Shown: in pieces, positions 8,293-17,598 of the stretch
Layout of the letters: every line of letters starts with the position of its first letter
Position numbering within the stretch: position 1 is the stretch's first letter
Assembly: GCA_030681675.1 (NCBI GenBank)
Contig: JAUXRP010000040.1
Span: 310,001-374,000 of the forward strand
Source: Candidatus Planktophila sp.
Lineage (GTDB): Bacteria; Actinomycetota; Actinomycetes; Nanopelagicales; Nanopelagicaceae
DNA: 64,000 bases
Direction: 5' to 3'
Notes under the pieces: model-generated
What the model was told of the DNA's origin: nothing
Database searches by the model: none
Seen by the model: the letters and a program-made list of their open reading frames with translations, nothing else
Position numbers and translations under genes: made by a program

Positions 8293-9762
8293 ATGAGCCA
8301 AGAGGTTCAGCTTCCAGAGTTAAGCAGCGTTGATTTATTGCGATTTGGATGGCGTCAATTAACTAGCATGCGCACTGCGCTTATCCTTTTAATGCTCTTA
8401 GGTATTGCCGCAGTTCCTGGTTCTCTTATTCCCCAACGCACACAGAACCCAATGGCAGTTACTGCTCATTTTAAGCGCGATCCCGAACTTTCACAGTGGA
8501 TGGATAGATTCTCACTCTTTGATGTATACGGTTCTGCCTGGTTTAGCGCTATTTATATTCTGCTTTTCATCTCACTAATTGGTTGTGTACTCCCGCGCAC
8601 AATCGAACATTTTCAAGCGATGCGCTCACTTCCACCCGCTACACCTAAAAATCTTAACCGAATGGAGTTCTTCTCGACGTGGGCTGCTAGTGGAGGAGAA
8701 TTATATTTAGCTCGAACCTGGTTTAAGACTAATCGATTTAGAATCCTTGAAAGAGACGGCACTATTTCTGCCGAAAAGGGCTATCTGCGCGAAACGGGTA
8801 ATTTATTTTTTCACGTGGCACTTATTTTAATTTTATTAGGAATCTCTTTTTCCTCGCTCTTTGGAATGCGCGGCGAGGCAATTCTAAATGTTGGCGAGAG
8901 ATTTGTTAATACACCAACCAGTTATGACTCGTTAGCGTATGGGAAACTCTTCAAAGATGGAAAGCTTGCGAATTTCATTGTGACTGTTGATAAATTTGAT
9001 GCCTCGTATAACGTTGTAACAAATGCACCTGAGGATTACACACTCAATATCACGCTCCGGCAGGGAGATCTCTCAATTCCCGAAAGGCGAGTAATTAAAG
9101 TGAACTCTCCATTGGCAATTGGAAATACAAAAATCTACCTTCAGGCCAATGGTTACTCTCCAATAGTGACGGTACGAGATTCAAGAGGTAATGTGGCATT
9201 GCAGGGTCCAATCCCATTTCTTCCACAAGATGGCAACCTACGATCAATCGGTGCAATAAAAGTTCCGGATGCTATTCCGCAAGTAGGTTTTGTAGGATCC
9301 TTTGTACCAACATATGCAAGAAGCAATGGAAATGGAGCTATCAGCGTATTTCCTCAGGCGTTAGATCCTCGGCTATTACTCTCGGCTTGGAGTGGAAATT
9401 TAGGTTTAGATTCAGGAGTTCCACAATCTGTTTATCGACTAGATACATCCACGCTTAAGACACTTGGTTTGAAATCACTAAAACCCGGTGAGACTTTCAC
9501 ATATACGGGTGGCTCAATAACATTTGAAGGATATGTCCAGTGGGTTAATCTCCAAATAGTTGACGATCCTGGCAAGCACTATGCCCTTCTCGGCGCTATT
9601 GTTGCCATCCTTGGACTACTTGCATCTTTGTTTACTCGACGTCGACGAATTTGGATTCGATTTGGAAGTGAAGTAGAAGTTGCAGGTTTAGCAAAGAATG
9701 CAACGCCAGGCTTAGAGCAAGAGTTAACTAAGTTAATAAGTGTATTAAAGGGAGAGATTTAA
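8293..9762 (+). CDS. resB: Cytochrome c biogenesis protein ResB
   Basis: A 489-residue ResB/Ccs1 protein. Hydrophobic segments lie near residues 25-45 (TALILLMLLGIAAVPGSLIPQ), 80-100 (WFSAIYILLFISLIGCVLPR), 170-190 (LFFHVALILILLGISFSSLF) and at the C-terminus (YALLGAIVAILGLLASLF), with a large extracytoplasmic domain between the third and fourth. This is the standard layout. With CcsB it forms the haem-handling and ligation complex of system II. Its stop directly precedes ccsB. The C-terminal cytoplasmic tail is basic and then acidic. Confidence 0.93.
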   Translation: MSQEVQLPELSSVDLLRFGWRQLTSMRTALILLMLLGIAAVPGSLIPQRTQNPMAVTAHFKRDPELSQWMDRFSLFDVYGSAWFSAIYILLFISLIGCVLPRTIEHFQAMRSLPPATPKNLNRMEFFSTWAASGGELYLARTWFKTNRFRILERDGTISAEKGYLRETGNLFFHVALILILLGISFSSLFGMRGEAILNVGERFVNTPTSYDSLAYGKLFKDGKLANFIVTVDKFDASYNVVTNAPEDYTLNITLRQGDLSIPERRVIKVNSPLAIGNTKIYLQANGYSPIVTVRDSRGNVALQGPIPFLPQDGNLRSIGAIKVPDAIPQVGFVGSFVPTYARSNGNGAISVFPQALDPRLLLSAWSGNLGLDSGVPQSVYRLDTSTLKTLGLKSLKPGETFTYTGGSITFEGYVQWVNLQIVDDPGKHYALLGAIVAILGLLASLFTRRRRIWIRFGSEVEVAGLAKNATPGLEQELTKLISVLKGEI

Positions 9763-10656
9763 ATGTCACGTACTTGGGCCTACCTTTCTAACTACTTGAT
9801 CTATTCTTCAATGGCGGTTTACACCATCTCCTTTTTCGCTCATGCTGTTGAGACGGCTTGGGCGGTAAGAATTCCGGATGTCTTAAGCGGAAAAATCTTC
9901 GACTACAAGCGGACAGAAAAAGTTGCGCGAATCGCAACGGCAATGATGGGTCTTGGATTTTTACTTCTTTTCGCCGGCGTCATCGCTCGAGGAATTTCTG
10001 CAGGACGCGTCCCTTGGGGCAATATGTATGAGTTTTCTATAACTGGAGCATTGGCATTTTCAGGTGCTTATCTGGCCGCGCTTCGCAAATATGATGTGCG
10101 CTGGTTGGGCCTACTTGTTTCAATTGCAGTTTTATTAACTCTTGGCACAGCCGTTGCTGTTCTTTATGTTCCTAGTGCCCCATTAGTCCCAGCACTTAAA
10201 TCAACATGGCTAGTTATCCATGTTTCGGCAGCGATTATTTCGGGCGGAGTGTTCTTACTTGCAAATGCGATTGCTGCTGCCTACTTGTATCTAGATTCAA
10301 TGGAGTCAAAAGGTGAACGAACTCCATGGGCAAAGCGATTACCAACTCTTGAATACCTGGATCAATTGTCATACCGCTTAGTCGCATTTGTTTTTCCATT
10401 ATGGACTTTCGCTGTTATTGCCGGAGCTATTTGGGCTGAGAGCGCATGGGGTCGATATTGGGGCTGGGATCCAAAAGAGACATGGGCCTTTATTACCTGG
10501 GTTGCATATGCGGCATATTTACATGCTCGTGTAACGGTTGGTTGGCGAGGGCGCCGTGCGGCATGGCTGTGTTTATTTGCCGGCTCCACATTTTTATTTA
10601 ACTACGTATATGTCAATATATGGGGAACGGGCAAACATACCTATTCGGGACTTTAA
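9763..10656 (+). CDS. ccsB: Cytochrome c biogenesis protein CcsB (CcsA/ResC type)
   Basis: A 297-residue polytopic protein with the WGRYWGWDPKETWAFITW tryptophan-rich motif near residue 230, the external haem-binding loop of the CcsA/CcmC/CcmF family. Conserved membrane His residues are in HVSAAIISGG and YLHARVTVGW. It exports haem and joins it to apocytochrome c with ResB. Last gene of the cytochrome c block; its stop overlaps by 4 bases the 3' end of the convergent small membrane-protein gene. Confidence 0.94.
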   Translation: MSRTWAYLSNYLIYSSMAVYTISFFAHAVETAWAVRIPDVLSGKIFDYKRTEKVARIATAMMGLGFLLLFAGVIARGISAGRVPWGNMYEFSITGALAFSGAYLAALRKYDVRWLGLLVSIAVLLTLGTAVAVLYVPSAPLVPALKSTWLVIHVSAAIISGGVFLLANAIAAAYLYLDSMESKGERTPWAKRLPTLEYLDQLSYRLVAFVFPLWTFAVIAGAIWAESAWGRYWGWDPKETWAFITWVAYAAYLHARVTVGWRGRRAAWLCLFAGSTFLFNYVYVNIWGTGKHTYSGL

Positions 10657-10916
10657 AGCTTTCTTAAGAAATCAGGGTCATCATCTGGCGGCAATATTCG
10701 TCGCTGTGGTCGCTTGAAACCTTTTGGTTTATTTCTTCCGGCAATTAAATACGCAATTGGTCCAATCGCAACCGCCTGTGGTCCCAGAAGGATAATTAAA
10801 AGTAACCAACCCCACTTTGGGAGGTTCTTAATCTGAGATTCATCGGCACGGGCGCAATCAATTAGGGCATAAATAGTTACACCAAAGATGAGAACTAATG
10901 GAATGATGCGTGACAT
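10653..10916 (-). CDS. Small membrane protein with phospholipase D-nuclease N-terminal (PLDc_N) domain
   Basis: An 87-residue protein from the ATG at 10916. It has two membrane segments: IIPLVLIFGVTIYALIDCARAD at the start and LPKWGWLLLIILLGPQAVAIGPIAYLIAG after it, then a basic and acidic tail. The LIDCA...W.LIILL.P.G..G pattern fits the PLDc_N family, which is found alone as short membrane proteins in many Actinobacteria. A longer reading from 10946 is open but would run into the end of menA; the later ATG is preferred because the hydrophobic segment begins there. Function unknown. Confidence 0.7.
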   Translation of the reverse strand: MSRIIPLVLIFGVTIYALIDCARADESQIKNLPKWGWLLLIILLGPQAVAIGPIAYLIAGRNKPKGFKRPQRRILPPDDDPDFLRKL

Positions 10917-10920
10917 GGTT

Positions 10921-11769
10921 TTATTGTATCGCCAAGGCCACCGCAAAGATTGCCGAAAAGATAAGCTGGAGTTTTCCAGTCTTACCTAAGAGTGGGATCA
11001 ATGCCGCTCCAGATGCGCCGCCTATCACTTGGCGAGCTAATGAGAGTGTCAGTGGTGCTACAAGTAAAGTTATAAGAACGGCTGGTTTAAAGGTAGCGAC
11101 CGCCGAGATATGGGTGATAACTAGTAGAGCAACAAATGCGCGCCTAGCCGCGGCATCCCCCATTTGTACTGCAAGGGTTCTTTTTCCAGCAATTGCATCT
11201 TGGTTCAAATCTCGTAGGTTATTAATTGCAAGGATGGCACACGAGAGTGCGCCCACTGGAATCGCCACTATGAAACTCATTAAGGTAATCCTCTGAGTTT
11301 GGACATAGAAACTTCCAACCGTTGCTATTAGGCCAAAGAAGACAAAGACTGAAATTTCACCAAATCCAATGTAACCGTACGGCCTTCGCCCCCCGGTATA
11401 ACTCCAGGCTGCTGCGATAGATAAAATACCGACCCCGATTAATATGGGCGAAGTTAATACGGCTAACCAAAGGCCGCAGATTGATGCGATACCAAAAGAA
11501 ATGAAGGCCGCAGTTCTTACGCTCCGGGCAGTTGCCAAGCCACTGCCAACGAGTCGAGTAGGTCCAATACGATTGGCATCGGTTCCCTTGATTCCATCTG
11601 AATAATCATTTGCGAAATTCACGCCGATTTGCAGCCACAAAGAAACTTTTAGTGCCAAAGCGGCGCGAAACCAATTGAAATCGCTGCCAGCTAGTGCCGA
11701 TGCCACTAGTACTGGCGCAAAAGATGCCGGTAAAGTGCGTAGGCGCGCTCCAAGAATCCATCTATTCAT
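10921..11769 (-). CDS. menA: 1,4-dihydroxy-2-naphthoate polyprenyltransferase MenA
   Basis: A roughly 282-residue membrane prenyltransferase. The first Asp-rich motif is NFANDYSDGIKG near residue 55 and the second is NNLRDLNQDAIAGKRTLAVQMG near residue 190, both typical of the UbiA family and specifically of MenA. It attaches the polyprenyl chain to dihydroxynaphthoate to give demethylmenaquinone. The ATG at 11769 is chosen because the family begins MxxWILGARLRTLP; six more upstream codons are open. It overlaps menE by 8 bases, so the two are co-transcribed. Confidence 0.93.
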   Translation of the reverse strand: MNRWILGARLRTLPASFAPVLVASALAGSDFNWFRAALALKVSLWLQIGVNFANDYSDGIKGTDANRIGPTRLVGSGLATARSVRTAAFISFGIASICGLWLAVLTSPILIGVGILSIAAAWSYTGGRRPYGYIGFGEISVFVFFGLIATVGSFYVQTQRITLMSFIVAIPVGALSCAILAINNLRDLNQDAIAGKRTLAVQMGDAAARRAFVALLVITHISAVATFKPAVLITLLVAPLTLSLARQVIGGASGAALIPLLGKTGKLQLIFSAIFAVALAIQ

Positions 11770-12838
11770 TTCTAACCATCCTTGCAAGAGTTAAACGATC
11801 AACTTTCCCAATACCGAGCAATGGTAGTGATTCAATCGAATGAATGCCTTTTGGCTTTGCTATTTGCCCGAGTGCGCCCTCCAAATAAAGCGAAATTTCA
11901 TTCTCATTAGCTTTGCCAACAATTGCAATGTGAAGAGCTTGTCCCCACTGAGGATCTTTGACTCCAAAAGCTGCGCACTCCATATCTGGAAATCGAACTG
12001 AGAGCACCGCTTCGATTGCCATGAGTGAAAGATTTTCTCCTCCAGTAATAATTACATCATCAGCACGACCAAGTACAATCAGTTTCCCATCATTTATTTC
12101 ACCAAGGTCATTTGTAGTGAACCAACCATTGTGGAGCTCAAAGAGATTTGATGAGTTCAGATAATCACTTGCCATCACAGCGCCACGAATTTTTATAACA
12201 CCCTGATCATTAATTGCAACTTCCACTCCATTTAAGGTGCGACCATCATAAACGCATCCACCACATGTTTCAGTCATTCCATATGTTTCAACAATATTAA
12301 TACCCTCAACCTCTGCTTGTTCTCGAAGGCTTTGAGCCAAAGCAGCGCCTCCAACTAAAACAGTTTTAGCGCTCTGCAAATGACGAAGCATGCGCTCATC
12401 TGAATTTAGAGCTCTAAAAAGTTGAGTTGGAACGATCGAGGTAAAATCTACAGGTGGATACTCTCCTTCGAAATTGCGAAGGTCAAGTGGAAGAGTGCCA
12501 AGTTCCATTGACCGAAGAATTACATTGACGCCTGCGATGTGATTGATAGGAAGTAGAAGTGACCACTGTGACCCAGGCGTTGCACCAACGAATGAGTTAG
12601 ATGCTTGCGCCGATGAAATGAGGGCGGCCCGAGTGAAAGCGACCTCTTTTATTAAACCTGTGCTGCCACTTGTACCAATAACCATGGCGAACTCATTGGA
12701 TAGGTTTTTAGTGCGGACCTCGCCAAAGCTCAGGGCAGGGCCATTTCCAACGAGGGCGGCCGTGATTTCGGCGGCTAACTGCGGAATTGACCACGCAGGG
12801 TTGGCTCGAAGTATTTCTCGTTGTGACGACATGTCCAT
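11762..12838 (-). CDS. menE: o-Succinylbenzoate-CoA ligase MenE
   Basis: A 358-residue ANL-family ligase, short as is usual for actinobacterial MenE. The AMP-binding P-loop is IGTSGSTGLIKEV near residue 55, the A5 motif is ETYGMTETCGG near residue 190, and GWFTTNDLG then GRADDVIITGGENLS carry the A7/A8 motifs. The catalytic Lys would be in GIGKVDRLTLARM at the C-terminus. It activates o-succinylbenzoate for ring closure by MenB. It is divergent from menB with only about 40 bases between. ATG 12838 or ATG 12832 may be the start. Confidence 0.92.
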   Translation of the reverse strand: MDMSSQREILRANPAWSIPQLAAEITAALVGNGPALSFGEVRTKNLSNEFAMVIGTSGSTGLIKEVAFTRAALISSAQASNSFVGATPGSQWSLLLPINHIAGVNVILRSMELGTLPLDLRNFEGEYPPVDFTSIVPTQLFRALNSDERMLRHLQSAKTVLVGGAALAQSLREQAEVEGINIVETYGMTETCGGCVYDGRTLNGVEVAINDQGVIKIRGAVMASDYLNSSNLFELHNGWFTTNDLGEINDGKLIVLGRADDVIITGGENLSLMAIEAVLSVRFPDMECAAFGVKDPQWGQALHIAIVGKANENEISLYLEGALGQIAKPKGIHSIESLPLLGIGKVDRLTLARMVRNE

Positions 12839-12879
12839 TGCAGCCGTAGGCTATCGCTAGCGACGATAATGGAGGAAAT

Positions 12880-13758
12880 GTGAGCAAGCCGATTAATCGT
12901 GAGTTTGGTAGCCGTGTGATTCCCGCCTGGGTAATAGCGCCGGGTGGCGAGGAGTTTATTGATATCAAATATCAAATAGGTGATGGCATGGCGAAAATCA
13001 CTATCAACCGCCCTGAAATTCACAATGCATTTCGTCCTCAAACCATTATTGAGTTAATGCAGGCTTTCTCATTAGCTCGTGACAATGAAGAGGTCGGTGT
13101 AATTATATTAACCGGCGAAGGTACTGAAGCTTTTTGTTCAGGTGGAGATATCACCGTCCGAGGCGATGATGGCTACCTTGGCGATGATACGTTAGCAAAA
13201 AAAGGTATCGGCCGGCTCAACGTTCTAGATCTTCAGGTGCAGATCCGTCGAACACCGAAACCAGTTGTTGCGATGGTCGCTGGTTGGGCCATTGGTGGAG
13301 GACATGTGCTTCATGTCGTTTGCGATTTAACAATTGCCGCCGACAATGCAAAATTTGGCCAGACAGGTCCGAGAGTTGGTTCATTTGATGGAGGATACGG
13401 AGCAGGCCTCCTTGCAGCCCACGTAGGTCAGAAAAAAGCGCGCGAGATTTGGTTTATGACTCGCCAATATGATGCACAAGAAGCGCTTGATATGGGATTG
13501 GTAAATACTGTAGTGGCAGTGAATGACTTAGAAAGTGAGACGGTTTCATGGTGTCGAGAAATGCTTCGCAACTCACCATTAGCGCTCCGTTTACTGAAAT
13601 CAAGTCTAAACGCTGCCGATGATGGTTTGGCAGGCGTGCAGCAACTTGCTGGCGATGCGACACTTCTTTTTTACATGAGTGAAGAGGGTCAAGAGGGCCG
13701 TGATGCATATAAAGAAAGACGTGCACCAAACTTTGAAAAATTTCCAAAGCGTCCTTAA
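12880..13758 (+). CDS. menB: 1,4-dihydroxy-2-naphthoyl-CoA synthase MenB
   Basis: A 292-residue crotonase-fold enzyme. Diagnostic MenB segments are [16 protein letters not shown] (near residue 90), [22 protein letters not shown] (oxyanion hole Gly), and [18 protein letters not shown] with the catalytic Asp. The C-terminal [15 protein letters not shown] is the usual MenB end. It cyclises o-succinylbenzoyl-CoA. The start is GTG 12880; the overlapping ATG at 12878 is followed at once by a stop. A strong GGAGG at 12871-12875 sits 4 bases before the GTG. Confidence 0.95.
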   Translation: MSKPINREFGSRVIPAWVIAPGGEEFIDIKYQIGDGMAKITINRPEIHNAFRPQTIIELMQAFSLARDNEEVGVIILTGEGTEAFCSGGDITVRGDDGYLGDDTLAKKGIGRLNVLDLQVQIRRTPKPVVAMVAGWAIGGGHVLHVVCDLTIAADNAKFGQTGPRVGSFDGGYGAGLLAAHVGQKKAREIWFMTRQYDAQEALDMGLVNTVVAVNDLESETVSWCREMLRNSPLALRLLKSSLNAADDGLAGVQQLAGDATLLFYMSEEGQEGRDAYKERRAPNFEKFPKRP

Positions 13759-13761
13759 TCG

Positions 13762-14733
13762 ATGCTTGATTCAATATTAGGCTCGCTCAAAGTCGTTGCA
13801 CTGGCGACTAAGACTGACTTTCGTTCAGTCACTTCCCGAGAAGTCGCACTTTTTGAGGGATCACAGGGATGGGGCGAGTTTTCTCCCTTCCTTGAATACA
13901 GTTATGAAGAGTCAGTGCCATGGCTCTTAAGCGGTATAGAAGCCGCTTTTGTTGAAACGCCGGCAGCAGTGCGGCAGAGAATTGAAGTTAATGCCACGTT
14001 ACCGGCTATAGATGATCCAACAGAAATTGAAAAACTCCTTAATGCATTTGAGGGGACTAAAGTTGTGAAAATTAAAGTTGGTGGAGAGCCGGAGATAGAT
14101 TTAGCTCGAATTGCTTGCGTCCGAGCGCTTCGCCCAGATGCAAAAATTCGCTTAGACGTTAATGGATTATGGAGTGTTAACCAGGCTCATGCATTCTTAA
14201 CTCAAGTGGGCGAGATTGAGTATGTCGAACAACCTTGTTCAACGATCGAGGAGCTTCGCGAGTTAAAACATCTCACGGGAGTAAAGATTGCTGGTGATGA
14301 AATCATTAGAAAGGCCAAAGATCCATTAACTCTAGATCTTTCAGGTGCAATAGATATAGTGATGCTCAAAGTGGCGCCACTTGGTGGTATCACCAAAGCT
14401 TTAGAAATTGCACGTCACTATTCTCTTCCAGTTGCGGTCTCAAGCGCGCTAGAGAGCGCGGTTGGAATTTCGCATGGACTAAAGCTTGCTGCTGCGATTT
14501 CGCAACTGGATTATGCATGTGGTTTAGGAACAGGAGCCTTACTAGCAGTAGATGTTGGTGAACTTCCCATTATCGACGGCACAATTGAGGTTACAGATGT
14601 AAAACCAGATGCTTCGGCGTTAAATAAGTTTGCAGTGTCGAACGAGCGCTTAAACTGGTGGAAGAATCGAATTCGCATGGTGTGGACTGCTGGAGCAGAA
14701 CAAGGTATTAAGAATAATGGGTGGAATGAATGA
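13762..14733 (+). CDS. menC: o-Succinylbenzoate synthase MenC
   Basis: A 323-residue enolase-superfamily enzyme. Visible active-site elements are KVVKIKVGGE (KxK near residue 105), IRLDVNGLWS (metal Asp), EYVEQPC (metal Glu), KIAGDEII (metal Asp/Glu) and IDIVMLKVAPLGG (Lys). It dehydrates SHCHC to o-succinylbenzoate. It follows menB by 3 bases and overlaps menD by 4 (ATGA), so menB-menC-menD is one transcript. Confidence 0.92.
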   Translation: MLDSILGSLKVVALATKTDFRSVTSREVALFEGSQGWGEFSPFLEYSYEESVPWLLSGIEAAFVETPAAVRQRIEVNATLPAIDDPTEIEKLLNAFEGTKVVKIKVGGEPEIDLARIACVRALRPDAKIRLDVNGLWSVNQAHAFLTQVGEIEYVEQPCSTIEELRELKHLTGVKIAGDEIIRKAKDPLTLDLSGAIDIVMLKVAPLGGITKALEIARHYSLPVAVSSALESAVGISHGLKLAAAISQLDYACGLGTGALLAVDVGELPIIDGTIEVTDVKPDASALNKFAVSNERLNWWKNRIRMVWTAGAEQGIKNNGWNE

Positions 14734-16304
14734 ATACTTCGACAGCGTTAGCTCGGACAGTAGTTCGTCAGATTATTGAAGCCGGCATCACCGATGTAGT
14801 GGTCTCTCCTGGCTCTCGAAATGCACCTCTTTTGCTGGCATTCAACGCTGCTGCTACACGCGGACTTATTAAAATTCATATTCGAATCGACGAGCGCACC
14901 GCAGCTTTTTTTGCACTGGGTCTTATTAAATCTACTCACAGACCTGTGCCTATCGTTTGCACAAGTGGTACGGCAGTTGCGAATTTCCACCCCGCGGTTT
15001 TAGAAGCAAACCACACGAATGCTGCATTGCTAGTTTTAACCGCTGATCGCCCGGCAATGCTTCGGCGCACGGGTGCAAATCAAACTACAGAGCAGGCACG
15101 AATCTTTGGAAAAGCCGTTCGATATTTTGCCGATATTGACGGACCAGTTTTTCCAATGGAATTACCTTTGGATAGCTTACGGTTCGGTCCCGTACATTTG
15201 AATCTCCAGTTTGATGAACCGCTGTTGCCTGATGAATCAGCTGAGTGGTTGGATGAGATTGAAATCGCCACGCCTTCATTTGAATCTCGCAAGAGCGCAG
15301 TAAAACTAAAAGTGCAGGCAAGTCGTGGAGTTTTAGTGATTGGCCATGATCGCGGCGGATTAAGTGTGGATGAGGTGAGTACATTTGCTAAGAAACTTGA
15401 TTGGCCAATAATTGCAGAAGATCCACTTACTTTTCCGCACGCGATCGCACACGCCTCGATTTTCTTAGCCGCAGCCCAAGTAAGAAGTGTTTTAGTTCCG
15501 CAAGCCGTCATTGTTATAGGGCGTACAACACTTTCACGATCGATCAATGCACTTGTTGGATTGGCACCATTGATTTATGTTATTGATCCACGAATCGCAA
15601 CAGTTGATAGCGATCGGTCTGCAGAAAAGCGCTTTACTGAAATTCCGCTGTTAGACAATGTGATGGCATCCGAAGATTGGATTGCTCAATGGCAGAAATA
15701 CTCAGCGCGCTGTGCGAAATTAATTAACGAACTCGATGGCTGGAACGAAGCTGCGATTGCAAGGCAGATAGGAGAGGCGATTCCAGATGGATCAGCTCTA
15801 TTTATGTCCTCATCACGCCCAATTCGAGACTTTGAGGGCTTTGCAACTCCTCGCTTTGGCGTAACTACCTATGCAAACCGAGGTTTAGCAGGGATTGATG
15901 GGAATATCTCTTCGGCATTGGGTGTAGCGTCGGGACATCTTCAAACTTTTGCAGTACTTGGAGATTTAGCTTTTCTTCATGACATCACTGGGTTAATTGA
16001 GTGCGAAGATATTAACTGTAAGTTTATTGTAATTAATAATGATGGCGGTGGAATTTTTTCAACACTTTCACAACGTGGGATCGAAGGCTTTGAAAAAGTA
16101 TTTGGAACCCCTCATGGTTTAGACCCTGCAGCTATTGCAAAGTCATTTGGAGTACCTTCAACAACGATTACATCTATTGCAGAACTTAAGAATGAATTGA
16201 CGAAGCCGATCAAAGGTGTCTCTGTTGTAGTCGCTAAGGTTCAATCACGTGATGCTAATGCGCAATACTTGAAATCGATTTATGAAAAAATGAGTTCTAT
16301 TTAA
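14730..16304 (+). CDS. menD: SEPHCHC synthase MenD
   Basis: A 524-residue thiamine diphosphate enzyme. VVVSPGSRNAPLLLAF near residue 25 and RIDERTAAFFALG (the ThDP-activating Glu) are the MenD N-terminal signature; GDLAFLHDITGL and INNDGGGIFSTL near residue 430 form the diphosphate/Mg site. It joins isochorismate with the succinic semialdehyde unit from 2-oxoglutarate. The 3' end overlaps convergent menF by 8 bases. MenH was not seen next to it. Confidence 0.95.
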   Translation: MNTSTALARTVVRQIIEAGITDVVVSPGSRNAPLLLAFNAAATRGLIKIHIRIDERTAAFFALGLIKSTHRPVPIVCTSGTAVANFHPAVLEANHTNAALLVLTADRPAMLRRTGANQTTEQARIFGKAVRYFADIDGPVFPMELPLDSLRFGPVHLNLQFDEPLLPDESAEWLDEIEIATPSFESRKSAVKLKVQASRGVLVIGHDRGGLSVDEVSTFAKKLDWPIIAEDPLTFPHAIAHASIFLAAAQVRSVLVPQAVIVIGRTTLSRSINALVGLAPLIYVIDPRIATVDSDRSAEKRFTEIPLLDNVMASEDWIAQWQKYSARCAKLINELDGWNEAAIARQIGEAIPDGSALFMSSSRPIRDFEGFATPRFGVTTYANRGLAGIDGNISSALGVASGHLQTFAVLGDLAFLHDITGLIECEDINCKFIVINNDGGGIFSTLSQRGIEGFEKVFGTPHGLDPAAIAKSFGVPSTTITSIAELKNELTKPIKGVSVVVAKVQSRDANAQYLKSIYEKMSSI

Positions 16305-17520
16305 TTAAAGCACTTCGCATTGGTATTAGTTTGGCTTCACTCTCTGCTAGCTCTTTGTCGGGATCGGATCCGGCAACTATCCCGCAACCAGCAAAGATTC
16401 GAATTGTTCGCCCCTTAATCTGACCACATCGAAGTGCAATCCCAAGTTCTCCATCTCCGGCGGCATCAATCCAACCAACTGGACCGGCGTATCTACCACG
16501 TGAGATTCCTTCAATCTCGGCTATTAATAAAGCAGCCTGTTCTCGCGGTGTACCACAGACTGCCGCTGAAGGATGAAGTTTTTCAAGGATTGTAAAAGCA
16601 TCAACATGGGCCAATTTTTCAGCTAAAGCACCAGTTACATCGGTTGCTAAGTGCATGACATTTGCTAAGTGCAAGACATATGGCGACTCAGGAACATTTG
16701 TTGAAGTACACAGTGGTTCAAGAGCATCGGCAACAGATCGCACAGCATAGATATGTTCCTCTAAATCTTTCGAAGAACGAGCAAGAGATGCCGCAAGCGC
16801 TAAATCGCGCTCGTCATCACCGGTTCTACTAATTGTCCCAGCTAAAACTCGAGAAGTAACCATTTTACGGCTCAATCTCAGTAGTAATTCAGGTGTAGCA
16901 CCGATTAATCCGGATACTGCAAAACTCCATGTCGAGGGATATTCGACTGCTAACTTTCTTAAGATCGTTCGCGGCTCAATATCTTCTTCGGCACTTCCAG
17001 TGAAATCTCGGGCAAGTACAACTTTATCAAGAGCACCACCTTGGATTCGATTAACTGCAGTAGATACCCGAGCTTTCCATGCGCTATCTGCATCGTTGTT
17101 AACATCCCAAGAAATCGAGGTGGGAATTAATTGCGGAGAGAGAGATTTCAAATCTGGTTGGGGGGATGGACCGATCCAAGTGATCCAAGATTTCTCTGCT
17201 TTCTTTCCGACGATTACTTCCGGAATAATTAAGACTGATTCATCCTCTGCCGAAAAAGAAAAGGATGCAAATAGAACTGGGCCTGTTCCATTTCCATGTA
17301 CAGAATTTGTTACCGCAAAGCTTTCAAGTTGTTTCAACCACCAGTTACGTGCATCGGCAAAGCGGTTCGGGCCACTTACGGTTGTTGTTGCATAAACACC
17401 CCAACCAACTAAACCTTCTCCGTTGCGAACCCAAGCAACTGGATTCGAATCAGGTAAAAGATCGAGAAGAGGCAAGTGTTTACCAAGATGGGTCGTTGTT
17501 ACTGAGACTAGCGAGGGCAT
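16297..17520 (-). CDS. menF: Isochorismate synthase MenF
   Basis: A 407-residue chorismate-binding enzyme. C-terminal catalytic motifs are clear: KVVLARDF near 165, ATPELLLRLS, TISRTGDDERD, SKDLEEHIYAVRSV, HLATDVTG, LHPSAAVCGTPRE, YAGPVGWIDAAGDGELGIALR and FAGCGIVAGSDPDKE. It converts chorismate to isochorismate, the first menaquinone-specific step. It lies alone on the minus strand between menD and menG. Isochorismate synthases of siderophore pathways are similar, but the menaquinone neighbours decide the call. Confidence 0.92.
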   Translation of the reverse strand: MPSLVSVTTTHLGKHLPLLDLLPDSNPVAWVRNGEGLVGWGVYATTTVSGPNRFADARNWWLKQLESFAVTNSVHGNGTGPVLFASFSFSAEDESVLIIPEVIVGKKAEKSWITWIGPSPQPDLKSLSPQLIPTSISWDVNNDADSAWKARVSTAVNRIQGGALDKVVLARDFTGSAEEDIEPRTILRKLAVEYPSTWSFAVSGLIGATPELLLRLSRKMVTSRVLAGTISRTGDDERDLALAASLARSSKDLEEHIYAVRSVADALEPLCTSTNVPESPYVLHLANVMHLATDVTGALAEKLAHVDAFTILEKLHPSAAVCGTPREQAALLIAEIEGISRGRYAGPVGWIDAAGDGELGIALRCGQIKGRTIRIFAGCGIVAGSDPDKELAESEAKLIPMRSALIK

Positions 17521-17598
17521 GGAGCCGGCAAAACCATGAGGGAAATCTCCTTGGGCGATGAAGTTGTGGATGAGCCTACTTCAAGGGAGAATGCATGT

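Noticed and set aside
15080-15547. A 155-codon minus-strand frame inside menD
   Set aside because: Antisense to a full-length, motif-complete MenD.
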